A stretch of DNA of 51,509 nucleotides from Spongiactinospora sp. TRM90649 (GCF_029382225.1 NZ_JARLTC010000016.1:1-51509); one strand, 5' to 3'; numbered from the stretch's first letter, positions 1 to 7,969 are shown. The notes: generated by a model from the sequence alone, not told the origin. Made by a program: numbers and translations.

Positions 1-45
1 CCGCCTGGCCGCCTCGACCGTCACCCGTTTCCAGGAGGAGCGGCC

Positions 46-498
46 TTGACCGATGAGCACGCGTGCCCCTACTGCCAGCTGGAGGAGGCAGGCCGGGACC
101 CGATCGGCGGATGGGTCCACCGCGACGAGCACTGGCTGGTCGGGCAGGGGCCCGCCGAGACCACCATGCCCGGCGCCATGAAGATCACCTCACGCCGGCA
201 CTTCGTCGACTTCGCCGAGATGACCCCGGACGAATCCGCCTCCTTCGGCACCCTGCTGACCCGGCTGGACGCCGCGCTGCGCGCCACGACCGACGCCGAA
301 CGCGTCCACCTGGTCTCCACCCGCGATCGCGTCCAGCACTTCCACGCCTGGCTCTATCCGCGCGCGGCCTCCCATGCGCTGCGCGGCACCGCCTTCCTCG
401 ACGCCCCCCAGCACGGCGATCCCGCCGACGCCGCCAGGGCCGCCGTGGCCGTCCGCGACCACCTCGCCACGTCCGGGCGCACCGCGCCGAACTCCTGA
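46..498 (+). CDS. HIT-like (histidine triad) protein
   Basis: A 150-residue protein that resembles the HIT superfamily of nucleotide hydrolases and transferases. The C-terminal half carries HFHAWLYPR (about residues 98-106), which lines up with the HIT signature H-x-H-x-H-x-x-P-R, but the third histidine is Trp; the middle, catalytic histidine is present. Near the N-terminus CPYC suggests a metal-binding knuckle like that of many HIT proteins. The TTG start at 46 is chosen because AGGAGG lies at 33-38 with ideal spacing. The chromate transporter starts 16 bases downstream, so the two may be cotranscribed. Substrate unknown; the altered triad leaves activity open. Confidence 0.7.
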   Translation: MTDEHACPYCQLEEAGRDPIGGWVHRDEHWLVGQGPAETTMPGAMKITSRRHFVDFAEMTPDESASFGTLLTRLDAALRATTDAERVHLVSTRDRVQHFHAWLYPRAASHALRGTAFLDAPQHGDPADAARAAVAVRDHLATSGRTAPNS

Positions 499-514
499 AG
501 GGCACCGTTTCCAC

Positions 515-1708
515 GTGAGCACGCAAAGCGGCGCAGTGAGCGAGCCGGGCGACCAGGACGGGAAGGCCACGCGGCGGCACCTGCGAGAGGTGACGCTGGT
601 GTTCCTCAAACTGGGCACGATCGCGTTCGGGGGGCCGGCCGCGCACACCGCGATGATGCGGGACGAGCTGGTGCGTCGCCGGGGCTGGGTCACCGACCAG
701 CGGTTCGTGGACCTGATGGGGGCCACCAACCTCATCCCCGGCCCCAATTCCACCGAGCTGGCGATCCATCTGGGCTACGACCGCGCCCGCCGGCGCGGCC
801 TGGTCGCCGCCGGTGTCTGCTTCATCCTGCCGGCCGCGCTCATGGTCACCGCTCTGGCCTGGGCTTACGTCACATACGGCACGACGCCCGCCGTCGAGGG
901 GATCCTGTACGGGATCGTCCCGGCGGTGATCGCGATCATCGCGCACGCCCTGTTCGGCCTGCTCCGCACGGTGATCAAGAACGTCCGCCTCGGCGTGCTG
1001 GCGATCGCCGCCCTGGCCGCCTACCTGCTCGGCGTCAACGAGCTGCTGATCCTGGCGGCGGGCGCGCTGCTGGCCGCCGCCGCCCTGGCGGCCCGCCGAG
1101 CGCGGCGCGACTCGCTCCACGGGGTGCTGGCCGTCCCCTTGCTCAGCCTCGGCGGCTCCCCCGTCTTCCCCGATCCCACCGGCGGGCAGCTGGCCCAGTT
1201 GTTCCTCACCATGCTGAAGATCGGCTCGGTGCTGTACGGCAGCGGCTACGTGCTGCTCGCCTTCCTGCGCGGCGACTTCGTCGAACGGCTCGGCTGGATC
1301 ACCGGCGAGCAGCTCATCGACGCCGTCTCCATCGGCCAGGTCACCCCCGGCCCCGTGTTCACCACCGCCACCTTCGTCGGCTACCTGGTCGCCGGACCCA
1401 TCGGCGCCTTCCTGGCCACCGTCGCGATCTTCCTGCCCTCGTTCCTCTTCGTCGGCCTGCTCACCCGCCTCACCGACCGGCTCCGCTCCAGCGACTGGAC
1501 CTCGGCCATGCTGGACGGCCTCAACGCCGCCGCGCTCGCCCTGATGGCCGGAGTGTCCTACCAGCTCGCCCGGACCGCGATCGTCGACGGCCTCACCGCG
1601 GCCATCGCCCTGGTCACGCTGGTGCTGCTCTGGAAGACCCGGCTCAACAACGCGTGGTACATCGCCGCGGGCGCCCTGATCGGCCTCGCCCACACCCTGC
1701 TCGGCTGA
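515..1708 (+). CDS. chrA: Chromate transporter, ChrA/CHR family
   Basis: Integral membrane protein of 397 residues belonging to the CHR family, which exports chromate from the cytoplasm. It has the usual two-domain architecture: the first half carries the family motifs FGGPAAHTAMM and PGPNSTELAIHLG, and the second half repeats them as YGSGYVLLAFLRGDFV and TPGPVFTTATFVGYLV. About ten hydrophobic segments are visible. The GTG at 515 is preferred over an in-frame ATG at 374 because the longer version adds unrelated residues encoded inside the HIT-like gene. Substrate is assigned from the family; some members may carry other anions. Confidence 0.9.
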   Translation: MSTQSGAVSEPGDQDGKATRRHLREVTLVFLKLGTIAFGGPAAHTAMMRDELVRRRGWVTDQRFVDLMGATNLIPGPNSTELAIHLGYDRARRRGLVAAGVCFILPAALMVTALAWAYVTYGTTPAVEGILYGIVPAVIAIIAHALFGLLRTVIKNVRLGVLAIAALAAYLLGVNELLILAAGALLAAAALAARRARRDSLHGVLAVPLLSLGGSPVFPDPTGGQLAQLFLTMLKIGSVLYGSGYVLLAFLRGDFVERLGWITGEQLIDAVSIGQVTPGPVFTTATFVGYLVAGPIGAFLATVAIFLPSFLFVGLLTRLTDRLRSSDWTSAMLDGLNAAALALMAGVSYQLARTAIVDGLTAAIALVTLVLLWKTRLNNAWYIAAGALIGLAHTLLG

Positions 1709-1836
1709 GCGGCCTTCACACCCGAGGGGTGAACCGCGACAAGTCGTATATGCCGAGCGTTACCCCATCGGCCTTCCGCGCCCAGGATCGAGCGCATCAC
1801 CACCTGAGGAGAAGCCGTGCCGGATTACGCCATCAG

Positions 1837-2448
1837 CTAGGGGACGGCTCGCGCCACCAAGGCCATGGCCGTCCGCATGGCGTTCCGCACCTCGTCGGGC
1901 CCCTCGCCGCGCCGCAGCGCGCCGACCGCGGCGGCGCCGACCGCCCCCACCATCGCGCCGACCAGGGCGGGGGCGGTCGTCACGTCGAGCCTGTCGGGGA
2001 ACTCGCGTCGCAGCGCCTCGGACAGTTCCGCCTGAGCGGTGAGATACCGCTGCAGCAGCCGGGCCTGCAGCGCGGGCTCCGATGCCGCCAGCCGTGCCCG
2101 GAGGGCCGCGAGTCCGCTGGACAGGTCGCGATCCCAGGCGTTGAAGATCATCTGCTCCATCGCCCGCACCAGCACCTCCGGCAGCCGTTCCCCGGCCCGG
2201 CGCTCGCCGATCACCTCAAGCGCCAGGTCAACGCGCACGTCGGCGTTGGCCAGGAGCACGTCTTCCTTGGTCTGGAAGTGCAGGAAGAAGGTTCGCGGGG
2301 ACACCTCCGCGGCGGCGGCGATCTCGGCCACCGTCACCCGGTCGTAGCCCCTGTCCTCGAACAGGAGCACCGCCGCCTCGATCAACGCCTGCCGGGTGCG
2401 CTGCTTCTTGCGCTCCCGCAGCCCCGCCTTCTCCACCATGAGGGCCAC
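1837..2448 (-). CDS. TetR-family transcriptional repressor
   Basis: About 200 residues with the TetR layout: an N-terminal helix-turn-helix of roughly residues 12-60 (TVAEIAAAAEVSPRTFFLHF is the recognition region) and a variable all-helical ligand domain. The GTG at 2448 or the ATG at 2439 could be the start; neither has a strong ribosome site and the transcript may be leaderless. It is divergent from the SDR gene at 2512, and an imperfect 12-bp inverted repeat at 2461-2492 fills the shared promoter, so it very likely represses both itself and the SDR gene. Inducer unknown. Confidence 0.88.
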   Translation of the reverse strand: MALMVEKAGLRERKKQRTRQALIEAAVLLFEDRGYDRVTVAEIAAAAEVSPRTFFLHFQTKEDVLLANADVRVDLALEVIGERRAGERLPEVLVRAMEQMIFNAWDRDLSSGLAALRARLAASEPALQARLLQRYLTAQAELSEALRREFPDRLDVTTAPALVGAMVGAVGAAAVGALRRGEGPDEVRNAMRTAMALVARAVP

Positions 2449-2460
2449 TTTACTTTATTC

Positions 2461-2492
2461 ATGCATACACTGAATCACTACAGTGACTGCAT
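2461..2492. promoter_or_regulatory. Probable TetR operator (inverted repeat)
   Basis: Left arm ATGCATACACTG (2461-2472) and right arm CAGTGACTGCAT (2481-2492) pair at 10 of 12 positions around an 8-bp AT-rich spacer. It lies in the 63-bp gap between the divergent TetR and SDR genes, where an operator shared by both would sit. Confidence 0.7.
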
Positions 2493-2511
2493 CAATTGGA
2501 AGGTGGTCATC

Positions 2512-3510
2512 ATGGGAAGCCTGGACGGACGTGTCGTCCTCATCACCGGCGCGGGGCGCGGCATCGGGCGGGAGGAGGCGCTGTTCTTCGCCGCCGAGGG
2601 CGCCAAGGTCGTCGTCAACGACCCCGGCGTCGCCATCGACGGCACGGGCGGCGACTCCGGCGTGGCGGCGAGCGTCGTCGAGGAGATCACCGCGCGCGGC
2701 GGGCAGGCCGTGGCCAGCACCGACAGCGTCGCCGACTGGGACGGCGCCCGCCGCATGGTCGAGACGGCCCTGCGGTCCTTCGGCGACCTGCACGCGGTGG
2801 TCAACAACGCCACCATCGAACGGAACCGGGGCCTGACCGACCTGTCGGAGGAGGAATTCGACGACGTCCTCGCCGTCAAGCTCAAGGGCACCTTCGCGGT
2901 GACCCGCTGGGCGGCCCGCCACTGGCGCGAGCGGTTCCGGTCAGGAGATCGCACCGACCGCGCCGTCGTCAACACCTCCTCCGGCTCCGGACTGCTCAAC
3001 CCGCTGCCCGCGCAGGCCTCCTACGCGGCGGGCAACGCAGGTGTGGCGGCGCTGACCACGGTGGCCGCCCTGGAGCTGGGCCGGTACGGCGTGCGGGTCA
3101 ACTGCGTCTCGCCGTCGATGGCCCGCACCAGGCTGACCGTCGGCGTCCCCGGCATGGGCCAGGAACCGGCGGCGAGCGGATTCGACCCCCTGGACCCGGC
3201 CGCCTGCGCGCCGGTCGCGGCCTACCTCGCCGCCGCGGACTGCCCGCTCACCGGCCAGGTGCTGTCGGTCCGGGGCGGCACGGTCGCGGTCAACCGGGGC
3301 TGGTCGATCGGCGGCCACGTCCACAAGGACGGGCTGTGGACCGTGGCCGAACTGGACGAGAAGGTGAAGGAACTGCCGACGGACGACCCCTTCGACAAGC
3401 TGGCCCAAGCCCTGTCCGGCGCGCTCGGCATCACCGGACGAGACCGGCTCCAGGAAATGATCAACACCCTGCTGGACCAGGGCGAACAGTCCGGAAGCCC
3501 CTCAACCTGA
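2512..3510 (+). CDS. SDR-family oxidoreductase with altered catalytic lysine
   Basis: A 332-residue short-chain dehydrogenase/reductase. The N-terminal Rossmann motif TGAGRGIG (about residues 12-19) binds NAD(P), NNAT replaces the usual NNAG, and NTSSGSG supplies the catalytic serine. The tyrosine motif reads Y-A-A-G-N (Tyr171 to Asn175), so the lysine of YxxxK is Asn; the codon is AAC at 3034-3036. The overall shape resembles the D-3-hydroxyacyl-CoA dehydrogenase/HSD17B4-like group, with a C-terminal tail of about 60 residues beyond the fold. ATG at 2512 follows GGAAGGTGG. Probably repressed by the divergent TetR protein. Fold is certain; activity is in doubt. Confidence 0.88.
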   Translation: MGSLDGRVVLITGAGRGIGREEALFFAAEGAKVVVNDPGVAIDGTGGDSGVAASVVEEITARGGQAVASTDSVADWDGARRMVETALRSFGDLHAVVNNATIERNRGLTDLSEEEFDDVLAVKLKGTFAVTRWAARHWRERFRSGDRTDRAVVNTSSGSGLLNPLPAQASYAAGNAGVAALTTVAALELGRYGVRVNCVSPSMARTRLTVGVPGMGQEPAASGFDPLDPAACAPVAAYLAAADCPLTGQVLSVRGGTVAVNRGWSIGGHVHKDGLWTVAELDEKVKELPTDDPFDKLAQALSGALGITGRDRLQEMINTLLDQGEQSGSPST

Positions 3511-3702
3511 CGCGCCGGCCGGCCCCGCCGGTCGAACGGCCTGGGCCCGGGGAGAGGGGTCGGGCCTTCTCGCCGGTGAGCCAGGCCGCCAGGCCGAGGT
3601 AGATCGGCTGACGATGAACACCACGGCGGGCCCCGGCACCAGCAGGATGGCGAGCGTGGCCGCGCAGAAGAGGGCAAGTGTCGCGAGGTCGGGCATCGAC
3701 AC
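3461..3702 (-). pseudogene. LysE/RhtB-family exporter remnant
   Basis: The first ~32 residues from 3702 (MPDLATLALFCAATLAILLV followed by PGPAVVFIVSRS) are the N-terminus of a LysE/RhtB amino-acid exporter, normally about 205 residues. Just after SRS the frame degenerates, while the neighbouring frame reads IYLGLAAWLTGEKARP, which resembles the hydrophobic C-terminal helix of the same family. The simplest reading is a large internal deletion that joined the two ends out of frame. The debris runs into the 3' end of the convergent SDR gene. The N-terminal assignment is good, the C-terminal one weaker. Confidence 0.6.
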
Positions 3703-3777
3703 ATCCTAAGGAGGCCGTCAACGGCTTTTCCGCAGGCCAACACAAGACCCGAGACGACGGGGCGGCGCGCCTGCGAG

Positions 3778-3821
3778 TGCCGAACGGCACCTCCGGCGTC
3801 CGTGGGAGGTGCCGTTCGGCA
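3778..3821. repeat. Perfect 17-bp inverted repeat (strong hairpin)
   Basis: Arms TGCCGAACGGCACCTCC (3778-3794) and GGAGGTGCCGTTCGGCA (3805-3821) are exact reverse complements around a 10-base loop. It lies between the LysE remnant and the membrane protein gene, ending 38 bases before the ATG at 3860. There is no U-tract, which is common for actinobacterial terminators. It may stop transcription from the left or fold in the leader of the next gene. Confidence 0.8.
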
Positions 3822-3859
3822 TCTGGGCCGCCGCCATGCCGGGCCTGGAGGCTTGACAC

Positions 3860-4834
3860 ATGAAATCCTTCACCTCTGGCCGGTACGGCTACGCGGCCGC
3901 GCTGTGGGCGCTGCTCTACGGCGCGCTCGGCGCCGGGTGGGCGCTGGGGATGCCCGGTTTCCCCTGGGGCGCCGCCGATCCCGATCTCGACGGGCAACTG
4001 TCGATCCTGGCCTCGACGACCCCGGACTTCGGCTGGTGGATCGTCGCCTTCTCGGTGGTCACCGCAGTGACTGCACTGGCACTGAACAGCGGGAGCACCC
4101 ACCGCGCGCCGTTGTTCCCGGCCTGGACGATCGCCGCGCTGCTGGTCCTGGTGATCCCCGATTCCCGGGTGATGATGGGTGTCGCCTACACGCCGCTGCT
4201 GCTGGTCGCATCCGTCTTCGGCTGGGACCTGGGCGGCGTCACGCTCGCCGACGCCTGGACGTGGCCGGTGCTCAACCAGCTCCTCTGCGCGCTCGGCGGT
4301 CTGCTGCTGGCCGCCGCGGCCGTCGCCTACACCCGCGACAGGAGGCGCGTGACCTGGTTCACCCCGGAACGCGGGCGGGTCGCGGTATACGTGGCGGTCG
4401 CGGTGCCGTTGGTCTACTGCGCCACCCGGTGGGCGTGGGCGCTGGGCATCCCCCTCGGCGTGAGCGAGGGCTTCCTGGCCGAAGGCCCGCAGAGCCTGTG
4501 GCTGGCGGGCGCGTATCTGGCCACCTTCGGCGCGTTCGGCGGCGTGCTCACCCTGGGGCTGACCCAGCGGTGGGGAGTGATCTTCCCGCGCTGGATGATC
4601 GGAGTGCGCGGCAGGCGGGTGCCGCCGCTGCTGGCGGTCGTCCCCGCCGGGTTCGTCTCGATCATCGTCACCGTGGCCGGGATCACCTACATCAGGTCGA
4701 CGATCGCGGGCCGGTTCTCGTGGGCCGAGTGGGGCGCCTGGCTGCCGGAGTGCTTCTGGCCGGTCTGGGGCGCCGCCCTGGCCGTCGCCACCATCTGCTA
4801 CCACAACCGCCGCAGGTCGGACGAGCAGCGGTGA
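3860..4834 (+). CDS. Polytopic membrane protein of unknown function
   Basis: A 324-residue integral membrane protein with about eight hydrophobic segments spread along its length, for example ALWALLYGALGAGWALG near the N-terminus and VPAGFVSIIVTVAGITYI near the C-terminus. Short positively charged loops such as YTRDRRR and the basic C-terminus suggest cytoplasmic faces. I recognise no enzyme or transporter signature. GGAGG at 3847-3851 supports the ATG at 3860. It ends 13 bases before the convergent response regulator gene. Being next to a two-component system may be coincidental. Confidence 0.85.
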   Translation: MKSFTSGRYGYAAALWALLYGALGAGWALGMPGFPWGAADPDLDGQLSILASTTPDFGWWIVAFSVVTAVTALALNSGSTHRAPLFPAWTIAALLVLVIPDSRVMMGVAYTPLLLVASVFGWDLGGVTLADAWTWPVLNQLLCALGGLLLAAAAVAYTRDRRRVTWFTPERGRVAVYVAVAVPLVYCATRWAWALGIPLGVSEGFLAEGPQSLWLAGAYLATFGAFGGVLTLGLTQRWGVIFPRWMIGVRGRRVPPLLAVVPAGFVSIIVTVAGITYIRSTIAGRFSWAEWGAWLPECFWPVWGAALAVATICYHNRRRSDEQR

Positions 4835-4847
4835 CGCTCGCCCGTGG

Positions 4848-5477
4848 TCAGGGCTCGGCTCGGCCGGTCGCCCACGCCCAGGCCGCGACGGCGACGCGGT
4901 TTCCGGTGCCGGTCTTGCGCTGGACGGCCGCGACGTGGTTCTTCACGGTGCCCGGGGACAGGAAGAGTGCCGCGGCGATCTCGGCGTTGGTCATGCCCTG
5001 CGCGAGCAGGGCAACGACCTCGTCCTCCCGCTCGGTGAGGACCACGTCCGGTGTCCGGCGCGGCGGGCTGTGGCCGCGCAGCAGCCGGACGGTGAGCTGC
5101 GGGCTGATCAGCATGTCGCCGTTCATCGCGGCCCTGACGGCCTCGATGAGCAGGTTGGGGCCGGAGCGCTTGAGGATGAAACCGGCGGCGCCGTGCCACA
5201 GTGCCGCGTGGACGTACTCGTCCAGACCGAACGTCGTGACGATCACCACGTGGATGCCGGTGCCGGAGAGCTCGCGGGCCACCTCGATGCCGTCGGCTCC
5301 GGGCATGCGGATGTCGGCGAGCACGACATCGGGTCCGATCGCCCTGGCGGTGTCGATCGCGGTGCGGCCGTCGGCGGCCTCGGCCACGACGGTCATGTCC
5401 GGCTGGGCGTCGAGGATCATGCGGAAGGCGCTTCGGATGCCTTCCTGGTCGTCGGCGACGAGGATGCGGATGGGCAC
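4848..5477 (-). CDS. NarL/FixJ-type response regulator
   Basis: A 209-residue regulator. The receiver domain starts RILVADDQEGIRSAF, with the acceptor Asp in PDVVLADIRMPG (around residue 53), and the C-terminal LuxR-type helix-turn-helix reads LTEREDEVVALLAQGMTNAE followed by SPGTVKNHVAAVQRKTG. The GTG at 5477 is chosen because it directly precedes the receiver domain; an upstream extension would be read from inside the kinase gene. It overlaps the kinase gene by 61 bases, so the pair forms one operon with the kinase translated first. Target genes are not evident, but the divergent CBS gene carries a DosR-like box. Confidence 0.9.
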   Translation of the reverse strand: MPIRILVADDQEGIRSAFRMILDAQPDMTVVAEAADGRTAIDTARAIGPDVVLADIRMPGADGIEVARELSGTGIHVVIVTTFGLDEYVHAALWHGAAGFILKRSGPNLLIEAVRAAMNGDMLISPQLTVRLLRGHSPPRRTPDVVLTEREDEVVALLAQGMTNAEIAAALFLSPGTVKNHVAAVQRKTGTGNRVAVAAWAWATGRAEP

Positions 5478-6535
5478 TCCGGTGATTCTGCCAGGGGCAG
5501 CCGCACGGTCAGCGACCACGTGCCGCGTGCCGCGCTCGTGACCAGTTCGCCGCCCTGCTCCCGGACGAGCTCGGTCAGGCCGGGCAGTCCGGACCCGCCA
5601 CGGCGGCCACCGCGCGCTCGCGTCACGCCGTCGTTGGTCATCGTGATCTCCAGACGGCCGGGTCGCGCGCCGACGTCCAGGTCGACGCACCCGGCTCGGG
5701 GAGCGTGCCGCCGGACGTTGGTCAGGCCCTCGACCACGACCCGGTAGGCCAGCGCCGCCGTCTCCGGCGGGACCGCCGCCTGCCCCTCCAGCCACGGGTC
5801 CATGCGCAGGCGCACCGGGGCGGGTCCGGCGGCGGAGAACCGTTCGGCCGCCTCACGGACGGCGCCGAGGCCGCCGGTGGACGTGAGAGGCCGGTCGTGG
5901 TGGAGCATGTCCAAGGTGCGGTCCAGCATCGACATGGCGCGCTGACCGGCCGCCTCGACGCGTTCGAGCGCCTGCCGAGGGTCACCCGCGACCATGCCCG
6001 CCTGGGCGTGCGCCAGCATTTCGCTGATGTCGTGGGCGACGAAGTCGTGCAGGTCCCTGGCGAGCCGGAGTCGCAACGCGGTGCGCGTGTCGGCCACGGC
6101 GCGGGCCTGCCGTCCGTCGAGGAAGCGCAGGTAACCCCCGACCCCGACGGCGAGGGCCACCCCCGACCCCCAGAACGCGGACGCGCCCAGCCCTTCCAGC
6201 GGCGAGGCGGGCGCGAAGAAGCGCAGCAGCCAGATGGCCGCGGCCAGGCCCGCTACGGGCACGACCGCCGCCGCCCGCCGAACCGGTGCGTACCGGGTGA
6301 CCAGGCCGGTCAGCGTCATGAGCGCCAGGCTCTCGATCATCCCCAGTGCGGCGGCGCCCGGCTCGGGCCGCACGGCGCCAATGGCGTGCGCCAGCGTGAC
6401 GGCCAGCGAGACGGCCGCGCCCACGCACGTCAGCAGGGGCAGACGTGACCGTAGCGACGGGCGTGACAGCGCCGTCACCGTCACTGTCACGCAGACCAGC
6501 AGCGACAGTGACACGGCGATCCACATCAGGCTCAC
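5417..6535 (-). CDS. Sensor histidine kinase (HisKA_3 type)
   Basis: A 372-residue membrane kinase partnered with the overlapping NarL-type regulator. Four to five hydrophobic segments fill the first ~135 residues, then LARDLHDFVAHDIS carries the phospho-accepting His163. The ATPase domain shows the N-box EGLTNVRRHAPRAG and the G-box GSGLPGLTELVREQGG. The last ~20 residues (after LPLAESPECP) look like read-through into the regulator gene rather than conserved kinase sequence. No PAS or GAF domain is visible, so the signal is probably membrane-associated. The promoter region is shared with the divergent CBS gene. Confidence 0.9.
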   Translation of the reverse strand: MSLMWIAVSLSLLVCVTVTVTALSRPSLRSRLPLLTCVGAAVSLAVTLAHAIGAVRPEPGAAALGMIESLALMTLTGLVTRYAPVRRAAAVVPVAGLAAAIWLLRFFAPASPLEGLGASAFWGSGVALAVGVGGYLRFLDGRQARAVADTRTALRLRLARDLHDFVAHDISEMLAHAQAGMVAGDPRQALERVEAAGQRAMSMLDRTLDMLHHDRPLTSTGGLGAVREAAERFSAAGPAPVRLRMDPWLEGQAAVPPETAALAYRVVVEGLTNVRRHAPRAGCVDLDVGARPGRLEITMTNDGVTRARGGRRGGSGLPGLTELVREQGGELVTSAARGTWSLTVRLPLAESPECPSASSSPTTRKASEAPSA

Positions 6536-6584
6536 CGGTCCGACGATACGTGCCCCCGGGCAGGGACGGACGCCCGGCCGGGCC

Positions 6585-6599
6585 GGGACTTATGCCCCT
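6585..6599 (+). promoter_or_regulatory. DosR/DevR-like box upstream of CBS gene
   Basis: GGGACTTATGCCCCT matches the DosR consensus GGGACTTNNGGCCCT at 12 of 13 specified positions. It sits 58 bases upstream of the CBS gene start and inside the divergent kinase/CBS intergenic region. In mycobacteria the CBS protein Hrp1 is DosR-controlled, so a hypoxia or nitric-oxide link is plausible. Confidence 0.5.
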
Positions 6600-6657
6600 A
6601 TCTGACCTGGTTGATCCGGGGAAGGGTAGAGACATGGGGCCGCGAAGGAGGAACGCC

Positions 6658-7137
6658 ATGGAGGCCGAAGACGTGCTGGAACCGACCGCCGGGCAGATCA
6701 TGAGCCGCTCGCTGGTGGTCATCGGCCCCGAGGAGTCGCCGATGATGGCGTGGGAGCTGATGCGCCGAGCGGGGATCCACCATCTGCCGGTGGTGACCGA
6801 CCAGGGCCTGCTCATCGGCATCCTCACCAGGGAGGACGTCGCCGGTTCCTGGCCGGGCGGGCCGGACGCGAACGCCCGCATCCCGGTCCAGCGGCTGCTG
6901 GGCACGCGGCGCACGCCCCGAGTTCAGGAGGACGCCGACCTGCCGCGCGTGGCGGCGATCATGCGGGACGCGAACTGCAACGCCGTCCCGGTCATGGCTC
7001 AGGACGGCGCCTTCGTCGGCCTGATCACGACAGCGGACGTCCTGGACGCCGTGGCGGGCCGCGCCCGCCCGGCCGCCGCGGAACCACCGAGGATGGTCAC
7101 CGGCATGTTCCGGCTGGAGCCGGTCCTGCCGGGATAG
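6658..7137 (+). CDS. Tandem CBS-domain protein (Hrp1-like)
   Basis: A 159-residue soluble protein made of two CBS domains. The first spans about residues 14-65 (MSRSLVVIGPEES, then GIHHLPVVTDQGLLIGILTR) and the second about 78-128 (RVQEDADLPRVAAIMRD, then NAVPVMAQDGAFVGLITTAD). CBS pairs bind adenosyl ligands and often sense energy state; stand-alone pairs such as mycobacterial Hrp1 (Rv2626c) are hypoxia-response proteins. AAGGAGGAA at 6644-6652 supports the ATG at 6658; an ATG at 6634 is a less likely alternative. The DUF6544-like gene follows after 40 bases, possibly in the same transcript. Confidence 0.9.
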   Translation: MEAEDVLEPTAGQIMSRSLVVIGPEESPMMAWELMRRAGIHHLPVVTDQGLLIGILTREDVAGSWPGGPDANARIPVQRLLGTRRTPRVQEDADLPRVAAIMRDANCNAVPVMAQDGAFVGLITTADVLDAVAGRARPAAAEPPRMVTGMFRLEPVLPG

Positions 7138-7177
7138 CCCGGCCGAGGCGTTCATGAAGGTTCACGAAGGAGAGGCC

Positions 7178-7945
7178 ATGACCGCTCCACGTTTCCTCAC
7201 CGACGACGCCCGACGCGTCTGGAACGGGCTCCTGGCCGAGGCCGGGCCGGGGGCGCCGTTCGATCCGGCGTCAGCCGATCGGCTGCCGGAGCCGATCGGC
7301 CGCTGGTTACGCCATGCGATCGAGCCGGGCACACCGGCGCGCCGCGTCGTGTCGCTCGCCATGCACGGCACCATCCGCCTGGGCGGCCGGCACCCGTTCC
7401 GGGCCAGGCAGATGCTCGCCCCTCGGCGGGGCTTCGTCTGGGCGGCCACCGCCCGCCTCGCCCGGGTGCTGCCCGTCACCGGGTTCGACCTGTACGCCGG
7501 CGGCCGGGGCGAGATGCGCTGGCGGATCGCCGGAGCCGTACCGATCATGTCGGCGTCGGGCCGGGACATCGCCAGGAGCGCGGCGGGCAGGCTCGCCTGC
7601 GAGTTCGTCCTGGCCCCGGCGACCGCGCTCGACCCCGCCGTCGAATGGCACGGCCTGGACGGCACGCGCGCGGTGGCGAGCGTCCCCGTCGGAGACGAGC
7701 GATTCGAGGTGACCCTGACCGTCGCCCCCTCCGGCGCCCTGCGATCGGTGACCGTGCCGCGCTGGGGCGATCCGGACCGTACCGGCTACGGCCTGCATGA
7801 CTTCGGCGTGGAATGCGAGGGTGAGGCCACGTTCTCCGGCTTCACCGTGCCCGCGACGCTGCGCGGCGGCTGGTGGCCGGGCTCGGCCAGGTGGAGCCAG
7901 GGGGAGTTCATCCGCTTCGCGGTGGCGGACGCGGTGTACCCCTGA
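7178..7945 (+). CDS. DUF6544-family protein
   Basis: A 255-residue protein resembling the DUF6544 (formerly DUF6920) family of uncharacterised soluble proteins. Supporting features are LPEPIGRWLRHAIEPG near the N-terminus, the central FDLYAGGRGEMRWRIAGAVP block, and the C-terminal stretch GYGLHDFGVECEGEATFSGF followed by VPATLRGGWWPG. There is no signal peptide or membrane segment. GAAGGAGA at 7166-7173 supports the ATG at 7178 over an in-frame ATG at 7154. Its close position behind the CBS gene suggests co-expression. Function is unknown; family membership is from memory of conserved blocks. Confidence 0.7.
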   Translation: MTAPRFLTDDARRVWNGLLAEAGPGAPFDPASADRLPEPIGRWLRHAIEPGTPARRVVSLAMHGTIRLGGRHPFRARQMLAPRRGFVWAATARLARVLPVTGFDLYAGGRGEMRWRIAGAVPIMSASGRDIARSAAGRLACEFVLAPATALDPAVEWHGLDGTRAVASVPVGDERFEVTLTVAPSGALRSVTVPRWGDPDRTGYGLHDFGVECEGEATFSGFTVPATLRGGWWPGSARWSQGEFIRFAVADAVYP

Positions 7946-7969
7946 CCCGTGCCCCGCCCGACCGTCCGG

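Noticed and set aside
185..1693. 502-codon minus-strand open frame opposite the chromate transporter
   Set aside because: It is antisense to a clear ChrA gene, its protein is dominated by Gly, Gln, Asp and Arg as expected of high-GC shadow frames, and it shows no family motif.
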